NCBI GenBank assembly: GCA_020633655.1
Contig: JACKDF010000020.1
Coordinates: 1-15,712 of the forward strand
Direction of reading: 5' to 3'
Source of the DNA: Deferribacteres bacterium
GTDB taxonomy: Bacteria; Zhuqueibacterota; Zhuqueibacteria; Zhuqueibacterales; Geothermadaptataceae
DNA length: 15,712 nucleotides
Shown piece after piece: positions 7,483 to 14,801 of the stretch. The position numbers were made by a program, and so were the translations under genes. The stretch's first letter is position 1; the number at the start of each line of letters is the position of its first letter. The notes under the pieces were generated by a model, which saw only the letters and a list, made by a program, of their open reading frames with translations, did not search any database and was not told the origin of the DNA.

Positions 7483-10400
7483 ATGAAAGCATTGTCTCGT
7501 TTTCGAATTTTTATGTTTGTTCAGGGGATTATTTTTTTTATACCCCAATTCGCCATGGGACAAACGCAACCTCAGGATGCAATTCGCGAGAATACGCCGA
7601 ATGTGCATGCTTTAATTAACTCGAGAATTGTGCAAAGTCCCGATCGCATCATTGAAAAAGGGACGATCATTCTGCGTGATGGGATCATAACCGATGTTGG
7701 CGAATCGGTGAAAATACCTGAGGATGCACGGATTTGGGATTACAGTGGTTTGACAGTATATCCGGGATTTATCGAATCGTACATGCCGGTAAAACTGGAA
7801 GAAAAAACCGGTTCGAAGAATGGAACGACTTCTTTGAAACCTGCTTATTGGAACCCAAATGTGCATCCTGAAGAATCTGCTTTTAATTGTGCTCCATTGA
7901 AGGATACCGATTTGCAAGCGCTACGAAATCAGGGTATTACTGCAGCTGTATTGATTCCTGAAGATGGGATTTTCTCAGGTTCCAGCGTTTTAATAAGCTT
8001 GGGCGAAGGAACCGCGAATTCACAAGTTCTCAAACAAAATGTCGCGCAAAACATTCACTTCAGCAGGCCGCCACGCAGTGGAGAATTGCCGGTTTATCCG
8101 GCTTCACAAATGGGTGTGATTGCCCTAATCCGGCAGACTTTCCTCGACGCCGATTGGTACGATAAAGCACAACGTGCTTATGTTTTGAACCAAAGCAGTC
8201 AAATTCGTCCGGAAACGAATCTCGCCTTGCAGGCACTGGCATTAAGCCTGAAGGAAAAGCAACCCTTTGCTTTTCGCACCTTCGATGATTTAAACAGTTT
8301 GCGAGCTCTAAAGGTCGCCCGGGAATTTGGACTTAATGTGTGGTTGGTCGGAAACGGGGAGGAATATCGACAACTTACGCCATTGAAAAATGCCAACGTA
8401 CCTCTTATTATCCCCGTCAATTTTCCACCTGCACCCGATGTTGATTCTCCCGAAGATGCAGTGCAGTTAAGCCTGCGCGAGTTGAACCATTGGGATAGTG
8501 CTCCACTTAATGCCCGCTTTTTAAAAAATGCTGATATTCCGTTTTCATTTTCCAGCGTGGATTTAAAAAACAAAAGCGATTTTTTAAAAAATATTCGCAA
8601 GACGGTCGAGCGTGGACTGCCGCCGGAAGATGCACTCGCTGCCCTTACAATGGTGCCAGCCACAGTGCTGGGAATGGATGATAAGCTGGGTTCGATCGAT
8701 ACAGGAAAATTGGCCCATCTGATCGTCTGCTACGGCGATATTTTTGCAAAAGAAAATTCCATTTTTTCCTTATGGATTAATGGGAAAATCTATGAAATAC
8801 AAAAGAAACCACAGTTTGATCTTGCGGGCGCTTGGGATTTGAATTTGCAACTTCCGCAACAAAACTTAATGCAGGAATTGGTTCTCAGTGGGAAAGCGGG
8901 CAAATTATCCGGAGCGCTTAAAAGCGACAGCTTGAAAATAAGCGTGAATAAAATTGCCCTGGATTTTAGTCGAATTTCCATGGTTTTTCTGGGTGATAGC
9001 CTGGGATTAAAAGGTATGGTCCGATTGTCTGGGAAGGCAGAAGCCAATCATCTCACCGGTTCCGGGATGCTTGCGGACGGCTCTGTTTTTAAATGGAATG
9101 CCAAGCGCAAATCTGCGATGGAATCAAAAAATGACACAAGGAAGAAACCAAATCCGGATTTGAACGAGCCACTCTCTGTTCCACTGGATGCCTATGCTTA
9201 CCGGCACATACCAGCGCAGCAACCCATCGTTTTTGTACAAAATGCAACGATTTGGACGAGCAGCGAAAAAGGCCTTCTGGAAGAAGCCGATTTACTGATT
9301 GTTAACGGAAAAATTACTGAAGTCGGTAAGAATTTAACAGCGCCAGCAAAGGCCTTAATAATTGATGCACGAGGAAAACATGTCACACCCGGTTTGATCG
9401 ATGCGCACAGCCATACCGCCATCAGTCAGGGTGTGAACGAGGGAACGCAGGCTGTTACTTCGGAAGTGCGAATTGAGGATGTCATTAATCCTGAGGATAT
9501 CGGATTATACCGTGAGTTGGCAGGTGGACTCACAATAATCAATCAGTTGCACGGTTCAGCCAATCCGATCGGTGGACAGAATTCGGTAATCAAATTGCGT
9601 TGGGGTGCTGATGCGGAAGGTTTGCGAGTCAGGGATGCTATTCCCGGAATCAAATTCGCCCTTGGTGAAAATGTAAAACAGAGCAATTGGGGTGAGAAAT
9701 TCACTACCCGTTACCCACAGACGCGAATGGGGGTTGAACAAATCATTTTCGACCGTTTTAAAGCGGCACAAGATTATGAACTGACCTGGCAAAAATACAA
9801 TGAACGCAGAGACAAAACGGGGATTATTCCACCCCGCCGGGATCTCGAACTCGAGGCTTTGGTTGAAATTCTGAATGGGAAAAGGCTCATTCACAGCCAT
9901 TCTTACCGGCAGGATGAAATACTCATGCTCACCCGGCTGGCAGAATATTTTAATTTCCAAATCGGGACTTTCCAGCACGTTCTCGAAGGATATAAAGTAG
10001 CAGAGGCATTGGCACAACACGGTGCCGGCGCCTCGACATTTAGCGACTGGTGGGCGTACAAATTCGAAGTTTATGACGCTATTCCTTATAATGGCGCTAT
10101 CATGCACGAGGCCGGTGTGCTCGTTTCCTTCAATTCGGATGACAATGAGTTGGCACGGCGCATGAACCTGGAAGCTGCGAAAGCGGTGAAATATGGTGGT
10201 GTGCCGGAGCAGGAAGCGCTGAAATTTGTTACTTTGAATCCAGCGAAACAATTGCGTATCGATCACCGTGTCGGCTCATTGGAAAAAGGCAAAGACGGTG
10301 ATTTTGTTGTATGGAGTGGCCATCCGCTTTCCAGTTTTAGCCGTTGTGAGCAAACCTGGATCGAAGGCAGAAAATATTTTGATCTGGAGAATGATCTCCA

Positions 10401-10488
10401 AATGCGAGACACGGTCGAAAAAGAACGGCAGCGCCTCATTCAAAAGGTTTTAATCAGCCAGAACAAGCCAGCGGGAGGGTTAAAATGA
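7483..10488 (+). CDS. Exported double-unit amidohydrolase (imidazolonepropionase-like)
   Basis: 1001 residues, about twice a single amidohydrolase. Signal peptide MKALSRFRIFMFVQGIIFFIPQFAMG, cut near residue 26. Unit 1 (about 40-440) begins with the usual beta-sandwich strands (IIEKGTIILRDGIITDVG) and ends with 'LTMVPATVLGMDDKLGSIDTGKLAHLIV', but its metal motif is lost: PGFIESYMP (94-102) where active enzymes have PGLIDAHxH. A beta-rich linker (about 445-560) follows. Unit 2 (about 590-985) is intact: HVTPGLIDAHSH with His642/His644, HSH at 804-806, His832 (TFQHVLEG) and Asp886 (FNSDD), all expected metal or catalytic positions. The family hydrolyses cyclic amides or acts as a peptidase or prolidase; the substrate here is unknown. 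AAAAAGG lies upstream of the ATG. First gene of a three-gene operon. Confidence 0.88.
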   Translation: MKALSRFRIFMFVQGIIFFIPQFAMGQTQPQDAIRENTPNVHALINSRIVQSPDRIIEKGTIILRDGIITDVGESVKIPEDARIWDYSGLTVYPGFIESYMPVKLEEKTGSKNGTTSLKPAYWNPNVHPEESAFNCAPLKDTDLQALRNQGITAAVLIPEDGIFSGSSVLISLGEGTANSQVLKQNVAQNIHFSRPPRSGELPVYPASQMGVIALIRQTFLDADWYDKAQRAYVLNQSSQIRPETNLALQALALSLKEKQPFAFRTFDDLNSLRALKVAREFGLNVWLVGNGEEYRQLTPLKNANVPLIIPVNFPPAPDVDSPEDAVQLSLRELNHWDSAPLNARFLKNADIPFSFSSVDLKNKSDFLKNIRKTVERGLPPEDALAALTMVPATVLGMDDKLGSIDTGKLAHLIVCYGDIFAKENSIFSLWINGKIYEIQKKPQFDLAGAWDLNLQLPQQNLMQELVLSGKAGKLSGALKSDSLKISVNKIALDFSRISMVFLGDSLGLKGMVRLSGKAEANHLTGSGMLADGSVFKWNAKRKSAMESKNDTRKKPNPDLNEPLSVPLDAYAYRHIPAQQPIVFVQNATIWTSSEKGLLEEADLLIVNGKITEVGKNLTAPAKALIIDARGKHVTPGLIDAHSHTAISQGVNEGTQAVTSEVRIEDVINPEDIGLYRELAGGLTIINQLHGSANPIGGQNSVIKLRWGADAEGLRVRDAIPGIKFALGENVKQSNWGEKFTTRYPQTRMGVEQIIFDRFKAAQDYELTWQKYNERRDKTGIIPPRRDLELEALVEILNGKRLIHSHSYRQDEILMLTRLAEYFNFQIGTFQHVLEGYKVAEALAQHGAGASTFSDWWAYKFEVYDAIPYNGAIMHEAGVLVSFNSDDNELARRMNLEAAKAVKYGGVPEQEALKFVTLNPAKQLRIDHRVGSLEKGKDGDFVVWSGHPLSSFSRCEQTWIEGRKYFDLENDLQMRDTVEKERQRLIQKVLISQNKPAGGLK

Positions 10489-11924
10489 AAAAGTACTTAA
10501 ATAAATACAGTTTATCATCACGTCATTCCGGCAATCTTTTAGCCGGAATCCATGGTTCGGTGAACACCCAAATAAGTGGAATAACGTCCATTTTAAGCGT
10601 GAAAAACATACTATTTTTCACGCTTGCAATTTCCTGTCTTTACCTCGCGCAAGCCCACGCATCCGACGAAATCCCCGGCAATAAACAAACGCATCCCATC
10701 GCGTTGACGGGTGGCACAGTGCACACCGTGAGTGGCGAAACGCTGGTGAACGCCACACTGCTTTTCGATAATGGGAAGATCACCGCAATCGGGAGTACGA
10801 TGACGCTGTCTGACAGCACCGAGAAAATCGACATCAGCGGAAAGCATGTGTATCCGGGATTGATCGCTGCGAATTCCCGGGTTGGTTTGGTGGAAATTGA
10901 TGCTGTTCGCAGTACGCAGGATTATGCGGAAGTCACACAAATTAAGCCGAATGTTCGTGTTGAGTCCGCCCTCAATCCGGACAGTGAATTGCTGCCTGTT
11001 TTACGCGCCAACGGCATTACGATGACACACACAATCCCAATGGGCGGACTCCTCAGCGGTACCTCAGCGATGGTGATGATGGACGGTTGGACCTGGGAAG
11101 ATTTAACTCTGAGAGCACCCATCGGGTTGTATGTTAACTGGCCAACGATGGCGCCGTTTCGTGGCAATTTAAATGAAAAACAAAAGTCGGAATTCCTGAA
11201 AAAACGTGACAGTCAGATCCAGCAGTTAAAAGATGCTTTTGCTGATGCACGTGCTTATTCGAAAGCAAAAGAAGCGGAAAGCCTTAAAACCTCGGTTTAT
11301 CATAAATCCGATATTCGCTGGGAAGCGATGATGCCGGTGCTTAACAAAGAAATTCCCGTTTTACTGGAAGCCTCCGGTATCAGGGAAATCGAAGCATCGA
11401 TCGACTGGGCGATGAGTGAAGACCTGGATGTTGTGCTCATGACTGGTACGGATGTCCGTTTTGCTCTTGATTTGCTCAAAGAAAAGAATATTCCCGTTAT
11501 CTACAAGGGAACGCTGGCTTTGCCATTACGCCGTTATGAGCCCTATGATACGCCATTCACTGTGCCTAAACTCATGTCTGATTCCGGTGTACGATATTGT
11601 ATCTCCGGCAGCGGAACTCCTTTCGAAGCGGCCCACGAGCGCAATCTGCCTTATCAGGCTGCAATGGCAGTGGCCTACGGTTTGTCCCCAGAGGAAGCGC
11701 TAAAGGCTATAACTTTGTACCCTGCTCAGATTTTAGGTGTCGCGGACCGTGTTGGGGCGCTTGAAGTGGGTAAAGACGCCACTCTCATCGTCACCGACGG
11801 TGATCCCCTTGACATTCGCACGCAGGTTGAAATGGAATATATTCAGGGACGTGCGGTGCAATTGACCAGCCGTCACACCCGATTGAACGACAAATACAAA
11901 ACCAAATACGCGAGGATGAAATAA
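10485..11924 (+). CDS. Exported amidohydrolase-like protein lacking the metal motif
   Basis: 479 residues. The ATG overlaps the previous stop as ATGA, with GGGAGGG upstream, so it is translationally coupled. The hydrophobic signal (VKNILFFTLAISCLYLAQAHA, 39-59) comes only after a 38-residue extension that contains a palindromic repeat; a GTG at 10599 would give an ordinary signal peptide. The mature part has amidohydrolase landmarks: 'GGTVHTVSGETLVNATLLFDNGKITAIG', 'HVYPGLIAANSRVGL' (122-135), 'TLYPAQILGVADRVGALEVGKDATLIV'. The HxH pair is replaced by Asn130 and Arg132. Other segments (NPDSELLPVLRANG, MDGWTWEDL) match a family I know as a frequent partner of active exported amidohydrolases. 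A non-catalytic subunit or regulator is plausible (inference); altered catalysis is the alternative. Confidence 0.82.
   Translation: MKKYLNKYSLSSRHSGNLLAGIHGSVNTQISGITSILSVKNILFFTLAISCLYLAQAHASDEIPGNKQTHPIALTGGTVHTVSGETLVNATLLFDNGKITAIGSTMTLSDSTEKIDISGKHVYPGLIAANSRVGLVEIDAVRSTQDYAEVTQIKPNVRVESALNPDSELLPVLRANGITMTHTIPMGGLLSGTSAMVMMDGWTWEDLTLRAPIGLYVNWPTMAPFRGNLNEKQKSEFLKKRDSQIQQLKDAFADARAYSKAKEAESLKTSVYHKSDIRWEAMMPVLNKEIPVLLEASGIREIEASIDWAMSEDLDVVLMTGTDVRFALDLLKEKNIPVIYKGTLALPLRRYEPYDTPFTVPKLMSDSGVRYCISGSGTPFEAAHERNLPYQAAMAVAYGLSPEEALKAITLYPAQILGVADRVGALEVGKDATLIVTDGDPLDIRTQVEMEYIQGRAVQLTSRHTRLNDKYKTKYARMK
10518..10560 (+). repeat. Palindromic repeat-like element inside a coding start
   Basis: CGTCATTCCGGC (10521-10532), loop AATCTTTTA, GCCGGAATCCA (10542-10552): an 8-bp perfect stem with the 'cgtcattcc...ggaatcca' ends typical of short dispersed palindromic repeats in many genomes. 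It is read in frame as part of the N-terminal extension of the second amidohydrolase. Whether it is repeated elsewhere in the genome cannot be seen here. Confidence 0.5.
10596..10624 (+). repeat. 11-bp perfect inverted repeat over an alternative start codon
   Basis: AGCGTGAAAAA (10596-10606), loop CATACTA, TTTTTCACGCT (10614-10624). In RNA this would form a hairpin burying the GTG at 10599, the alternative start of the second amidohydrolase. It lies within the signal-peptide codons. Confidence 0.6.
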
Positions 11925-11930
11925 GACTTC

Positions 11931-13151
11931 ATGGCTTCACAATACGATCTCATCATTGTTGGTGCCGGTCCTTCCGGCTCTACCTGCGCCCTGTATGCTG
12001 CCCGTGCCGGTTTAAAAGTTCTATTGCTGGACAAAAGCACCTTTCCCCGCGATAAAATTTGCGGTGATGCCATTTCCGGGAAAAGCGTCAATTATCTTGA
12101 AGAGCTGGGGCTTGTTGAGTCCGTGCAGGCATCACCACAAGTGGCGGTGAGTGGTATTCTGTTCTCCGCACCCAATGGAACCAAAATCACCGTACCGTTC
12201 ATCCCACGGGAAAACAGCAAAGTCTCACCGGGTTTTGTCTGCCGCCGAGAAGTTTACGACAACATCCTTTTTCAGGAAGCGAAAAAGAACGTGGAGACCA
12301 TTGAAGATTTTAAGGTTACCGATTTTTTGCAGGAAGATGGCCGGATTACCGGTGTGACCGGCACGAATGCTGATAAAGTCGAAAAGCAATTCAACGCCAA
12401 AGTCGTTGTTGGAGCTGATGGCTACAATTCCATTCTGTCGCGTAAATTGGGTTTCTACGAGCACGACCCCAAACACTGGGTTGTGGCAACACGCGCCTAC
12501 TACCGCGGTGTAACCGAAATGACTGATGCCATAGAAATCCATTTTGTCAAGGATGTGCTGCCCGGTTATTTCTGGATTTTTCCACTGGAGGATGGCTTGG
12601 TGAACGTGGGCATCGGCATGCTGCACACCGAATTAAAAAAACGCCGCATCAGTCTGCCGCAGGCCCACGTGGCTGCGGTAGAGTCGCCCTATTTTCGTGA
12701 ACGTTTTCAAAATGCTGAACTGTTGGGAAAAATTTCCGGCTGGAATTTACCGGTGGGCAGCAAGCAACGCAAAGCCAGCGGTGATGGTTTCGTGCTGCTC
12801 GGAGATGCTGCTGGCCTGATTGATCCGTTCTCCGGCGAGGGTATTGGTAATGCCATGTGCTCCGGCAAAATCGCTGCCGAAGTGTTGACCGAAGTCTGCA
12901 AAAGCAACGATTTTTCCGCTCAACGCTTACGGGAATACGACCAAAAACTGTGGCAGGAATTAGGAGATGAACTGCGCACCAGCACCATGCTGCAAAAACT
13001 GGGGCGCTTTCAACCATTGCTCAATCTTGTCGTCAACAAAGCCGCCAAAAGCAACGACGTGCGCACGCTGATTTCCGAAATGATGGCCGGTGTAACACCG
13101 AGGAGTGTGTTGTTGAATCCGTGGACTTATTTGCGGTTGTTGTTTGTGTGA
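11931..13151 (+). CDS. Geranylgeranyl-reductase-family FAD-dependent oxidoreductase
   Basis: 406 residues. N-terminal dinucleotide fold YDLIIVGAGPSGSTCALYAA (GAGPSG at 11-16) with the acidic Asp34 at the end of the second strand. The FPRDKICGDAIS motif (38-49, Cys44) is typical of geranylgeranyl-reductase and related flavoproteins. The second FAD motif is GFVLLGDAAGLIDPFSGEGIG (GD at 291-292), and between them lies 'VVVGADGYNSILSRKLG'. The family reduces isoprenoid double bonds (chlorophyll side chain, archaeal lipids, menaquinone) or acts as monooxygenase or halogenase. There is no photosynthesis gene nearby, so quinone or isoprenoid reduction is only a guess. It begins 6 nt after the amidohydrolase stop without a strong ribosome-binding site (GAGGAT lies 13 nt upstream), so coupling to the gene before is likely. 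Cytosolic or membrane-peripheral; no signal peptide. Confidence 0.88.
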   Translation: MASQYDLIIVGAGPSGSTCALYAARAGLKVLLLDKSTFPRDKICGDAISGKSVNYLEELGLVESVQASPQVAVSGILFSAPNGTKITVPFIPRENSKVSPGFVCRREVYDNILFQEAKKNVETIEDFKVTDFLQEDGRITGVTGTNADKVEKQFNAKVVVGADGYNSILSRKLGFYEHDPKHWVVATRAYYRGVTEMTDAIEIHFVKDVLPGYFWIFPLEDGLVNVGIGMLHTELKKRRISLPQAHVAAVESPYFRERFQNAELLGKISGWNLPVGSKQRKASGDGFVLLGDAAGLIDPFSGEGIGNAMCSGKIAAEVLTEVCKSNDFSAQRLREYDQKLWQELGDELRTSTMLQKLGRFQPLLNLVVNKAAKSNDVRTLISEMMAGVTPRSVLLNPWTYLRLLFV

Positions 13152-13173
13152 GCGATTATGAAAGGTAGCAATC

Positions 13174-13204
13174 GGTGCCAGGCACTTCGCAAGTGCCTGG
13201 CACC
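13174..13204. repeat. Perfect 14-bp-stem palindrome between convergent genes
   Basis: GGTGCCAGGCACTT (13174-13187), loop CGC, and the exact complement AAGTGCCTGGCACC (13191-13204). There is no T-run on either strand, so it is not a standard terminator, although a GC-rich stem of this strength could stall transcription or protect 3' ends. The GTGCCAGGCAC core is one I associate with dispersed REP-like repeats. It sits in the 87-nt gap between the flavoprotein and carbonic anhydrase stops. Confidence 0.85.
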
Positions 13205-13238
13205 TGGTAGTTTCGAATTTAAAATTAAAAACGACTCA

Positions 13239-14021
13239 TCATTTGGACATTGCTTCTATAGCTCGTTTAGGATTTGCTTCCACTTTTTTCAGAATTTCGA
13301 CCGTTTTGGCTTCGGGAAGCCATTCGATTTTCCCATTCGAAACATCATAAACAGCACCGACCACTTTGGCTTTTCCTGCGTTTACCAGATCACGGGAGAC
13401 CGGGCTGCTCATAAATAAATCTTCAATTCCCTGCCAGATATTTTCCTCAATCGCGTAAGGAATGATCTCTGAACCGTGAGTTTTCGGGTGGTCTGCAATG
13501 GCTTTTTTTACGGCGGGTGTAATATTGTCCACGAGAGGTGGAATGTTTCTTTCCAGCGCATGACCGTGCCCCTGAACAGCGTTTGTTACCGCGGTTACCG
13601 CGCCGCACTGGGTATGGCCGAGTACCACAAAAACAGGTGTATGCACATGTGCCAGGCCATATTCAACAGATCCGATCTCATCGACATCCAAAACATTTCC
13701 GGCAACCCGAATCACGAAAATATCCATCACACCAGCGTCGAAAAGGATTTCTACCGGAACCCTGGAATCTGAGCAGGTGATTACCGTAGCGTAGGCGTGA
13801 TCACCCTGATCTTCTTTGCCCGCAAGTGCAAGCCGGGCAGCGTCCGCATGTGGCCTTTTGGCGTTCCCCGTAACAAATCGTTCGTTGCCTTCTTTCAGCA
13901 TGGCGATTGCCGCGTCCGGATTTGGCTTCTTTGCTTTGGGATCACCCGGCTGACCTGATGCGTTCATAAAGGCCATCAAACAGATAGAGAGTACCGATGC
14001 GTAAGTAATGATTCTTTTCAT
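13239..14021 (-). CDS. Exported beta-class carbonic anhydrase
   Basis: 260 residues. Catalyses the interconversion of CO2 and bicarbonate. Signal peptide MKRIITYASVLSICLMAFMNASG, cut near residue 23, then a proline/lysine-rich stretch, so the enzyme should be periplasmic. The beta-CA motifs are complete: ITCSDSRVP (zinc ligand Cys83, Asp85/Arg87 dyad), RVAGNV (105-110), and VLGHTQCGAV with zinc ligands His136 and Cys139. It is of normal length for a secreted beta-CA. AAGGAAG lies about 7 nt before the ATG. A palindrome and a TATAAA lie upstream (see the regulatory entry). It is a single-gene unit convergent with the flavoprotein operon and has no bicarbonate transporter nearby. Likely roles are pH or CO2 handling at the envelope (inference). 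Confidence 0.95.
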   Translation of the reverse strand: MKRIITYASVLSICLMAFMNASGQPGDPKAKKPNPDAAIAMLKEGNERFVTGNAKRPHADAARLALAGKEDQGDHAYATVITCSDSRVPVEILFDAGVMDIFVIRVAGNVLDVDEIGSVEYGLAHVHTPVFVVLGHTQCGAVTAVTNAVQGHGHALERNIPPLVDNITPAVKKAIADHPKTHGSEIIPYAIEENIWQGIEDLFMSSPVSRDLVNAGKAKVVGAVYDVSNGKIEWLPEAKTVEILKKVEANPKRAIEAMSK

Positions 14022-14057
14022 TGCACTTCTTCCTTGAAAAATAGGTTAATTTCTTAC

Positions 14058-14087
14058 TTTATACTCCAATCTGCATAAGAGCAGATT
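14058..14087 (-). promoter_or_regulatory. Putative carbonic anhydrase promoter with an adjacent dyad
   Basis: On the minus strand a TATAAA (14063-14058) lies about 37 nt before the ATG at 14021 and could be the -10. Directly upstream is a 7-bp perfect dyad, AATCTGC (14068-14074), 6 nt, GCAGATT (14081-14087), covering the -15 to -35 zone. No good -35 hexamer is visible, as for a promoter that needs an activator. Alternatively the dyad, followed on the plus strand by ATTTTT, is a weak terminator. Confidence 0.35.
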
Positions 14088-14548
14088 ATTTTTCACCAGG
14101 AGCTTTTGGGCGTGACAATGGATATCCAGATATCTGATACTTTTTTACCCAAAACCGGACATTTTGATACACAAGAACTCCCATCACATTAAAAAATTAT
14201 CGATTGCAAAATGGTGCAACTAAGGATTTGTTATCGATTTTTATTTAAATGGGTGGAGAATTCAGAAGTTTCTGTTTTTCGCTTAGCGACAATGATAATT
14301 TTACAGGTATTTCTGGTGTGGATTGCTGGTGATTTATTGGCTTATTGTCGTGGTATTTAAAGCAATCTTGCAAAAGAAAACCAATCGAGCTACAGCCTTT
14401 CTTTAATTAGCGCTTTCCTGTCCTGCGTCGGTTTATGAACCGGATTTTCCTGTTGCTAAAAAACAACGCCCAAATCTCTCAATGTTGACGATTTGCAACA
14501 TGAGTTTTTTCACTCCAACTTCTCTAAACTCATTTTAATGTTGTTTCA

Positions 14549-14665
14549 TTCCGGCACGGAAGTTGGTTGCACATCGCAACAGGGGCAAATTTCGAAACGT
14601 GTAACTGCACGTTTTAGGGGATTCTGCAGGCTTCTTCGCTGGGGGGGAAGTCTGCGGATTTTTTT
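14549..14665 (+). ncRNA. Candidate structured RNA (sRNA or leader) of unknown class
   Basis: Four consecutive stems within 117 nt: TTCCG/CGGAA (14549-14561), GTTGC/GCAAC (14566-14580), AAACGTG/CACGTTT (14595-14614, 7 bp, 6-nt loop), and the terminator stem (14624-14657) with its U-tract. No coding gene precedes the terminator for over 600 nt on this strand, so it probably ends a non-coding transcript. I found no good promoter (a TTGACG at 14485 has no matching -10) and no known riboswitch or 6S, tmRNA or RNase P signature. The 5' end is therefore unknown, and the small stems could be chance. Confidence 0.35.
14624..14665 (+). terminator. Strong intrinsic terminator with no upstream gene
   Basis: CTGCAGGCTTC (14624-14634) pairs with GAAGTCTGCGG (14647-14657): 11 bp including two G-T pairs, a 12-nt loop containing seven Gs at its 3' side, then A and seven Ts (14659-14665). 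It is oriented on the plus strand, 137 nt before the next ATG. It either ends a small RNA or acts as an attenuator for the FG-GAP-like gene. Confidence 0.75.
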
Positions 14666-14801
14666 GTGATATTATTGGGTTTCCTCTCCTATTTGCTCTT
14701 ACTTATCCAGCCCTTATGCTTTCACCTTGCCTCAAAGTCTATATTTTAGTAAATTCCACTTCATTTGAACAGGCACCTCAAAACGAATCAAAAATTTCAT
14801 A

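Larger units (their letters stand above)
14022..14801. other. Long intergenic region with hairpins and an unassigned terminator
   Basis: 780 nt without a gene I can support. From left to right: the carbonic anhydrase leader and dyad (to about 14090); a stretch with only tiny open frames such as 14118-14192 and 14292-14360; a 5-bp hairpin CGGTT/AACCG at 14429-14442; then a run of three further hairpins and a strong plus-strand terminator (14549-14665); then about 135 nt of T-rich DNA leading to the start of the FG-GAP-like gene, with no evident ribosome-binding site. No tRNA, riboswitch consensus or repeat family was recognised. Confidence 0.6.

Noticed and set aside
9556..10266. 236-codon open frame on the minus strand
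   Set aside because: Lies wholly opposite the intact metal-binding unit of the large amidohydrolase. Its translation is Cys/His/Phe-rich with no family resemblance, and no ribosome-binding site precedes it. The plus-strand reading has clear conserved motifs.
7483..11924. A defence or mobile system in the amidohydrolase operon
   Set aside because: All three genes are metabolic-type families, two with signal peptides. There is no nuclease, transposase, integrase, toxin or immunity feature in the window.
12649..13017. 122-codon open frame on the minus strand
   Set aside because: Opposite the FAD-motif region of the flavoprotein gene; Arg/Cys/Pro-rich with no start signal, as expected of an antisense shadow.
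14485..14513. TTGACG as -35 of a promoter for the candidate RNA
   Set aside because: No acceptable -10 hexamer occurs 16-18 nt downstream (sequence there is TTTTTCACT), so I do not call a promoter.
14547..14557. TCATTCCGGCA, identical to part of the repeat at 10523-10533
   Set aside because: Eleven shared bases, but the right arm is missing (CGGAAG follows directly). Too little to call a second copy of the element.
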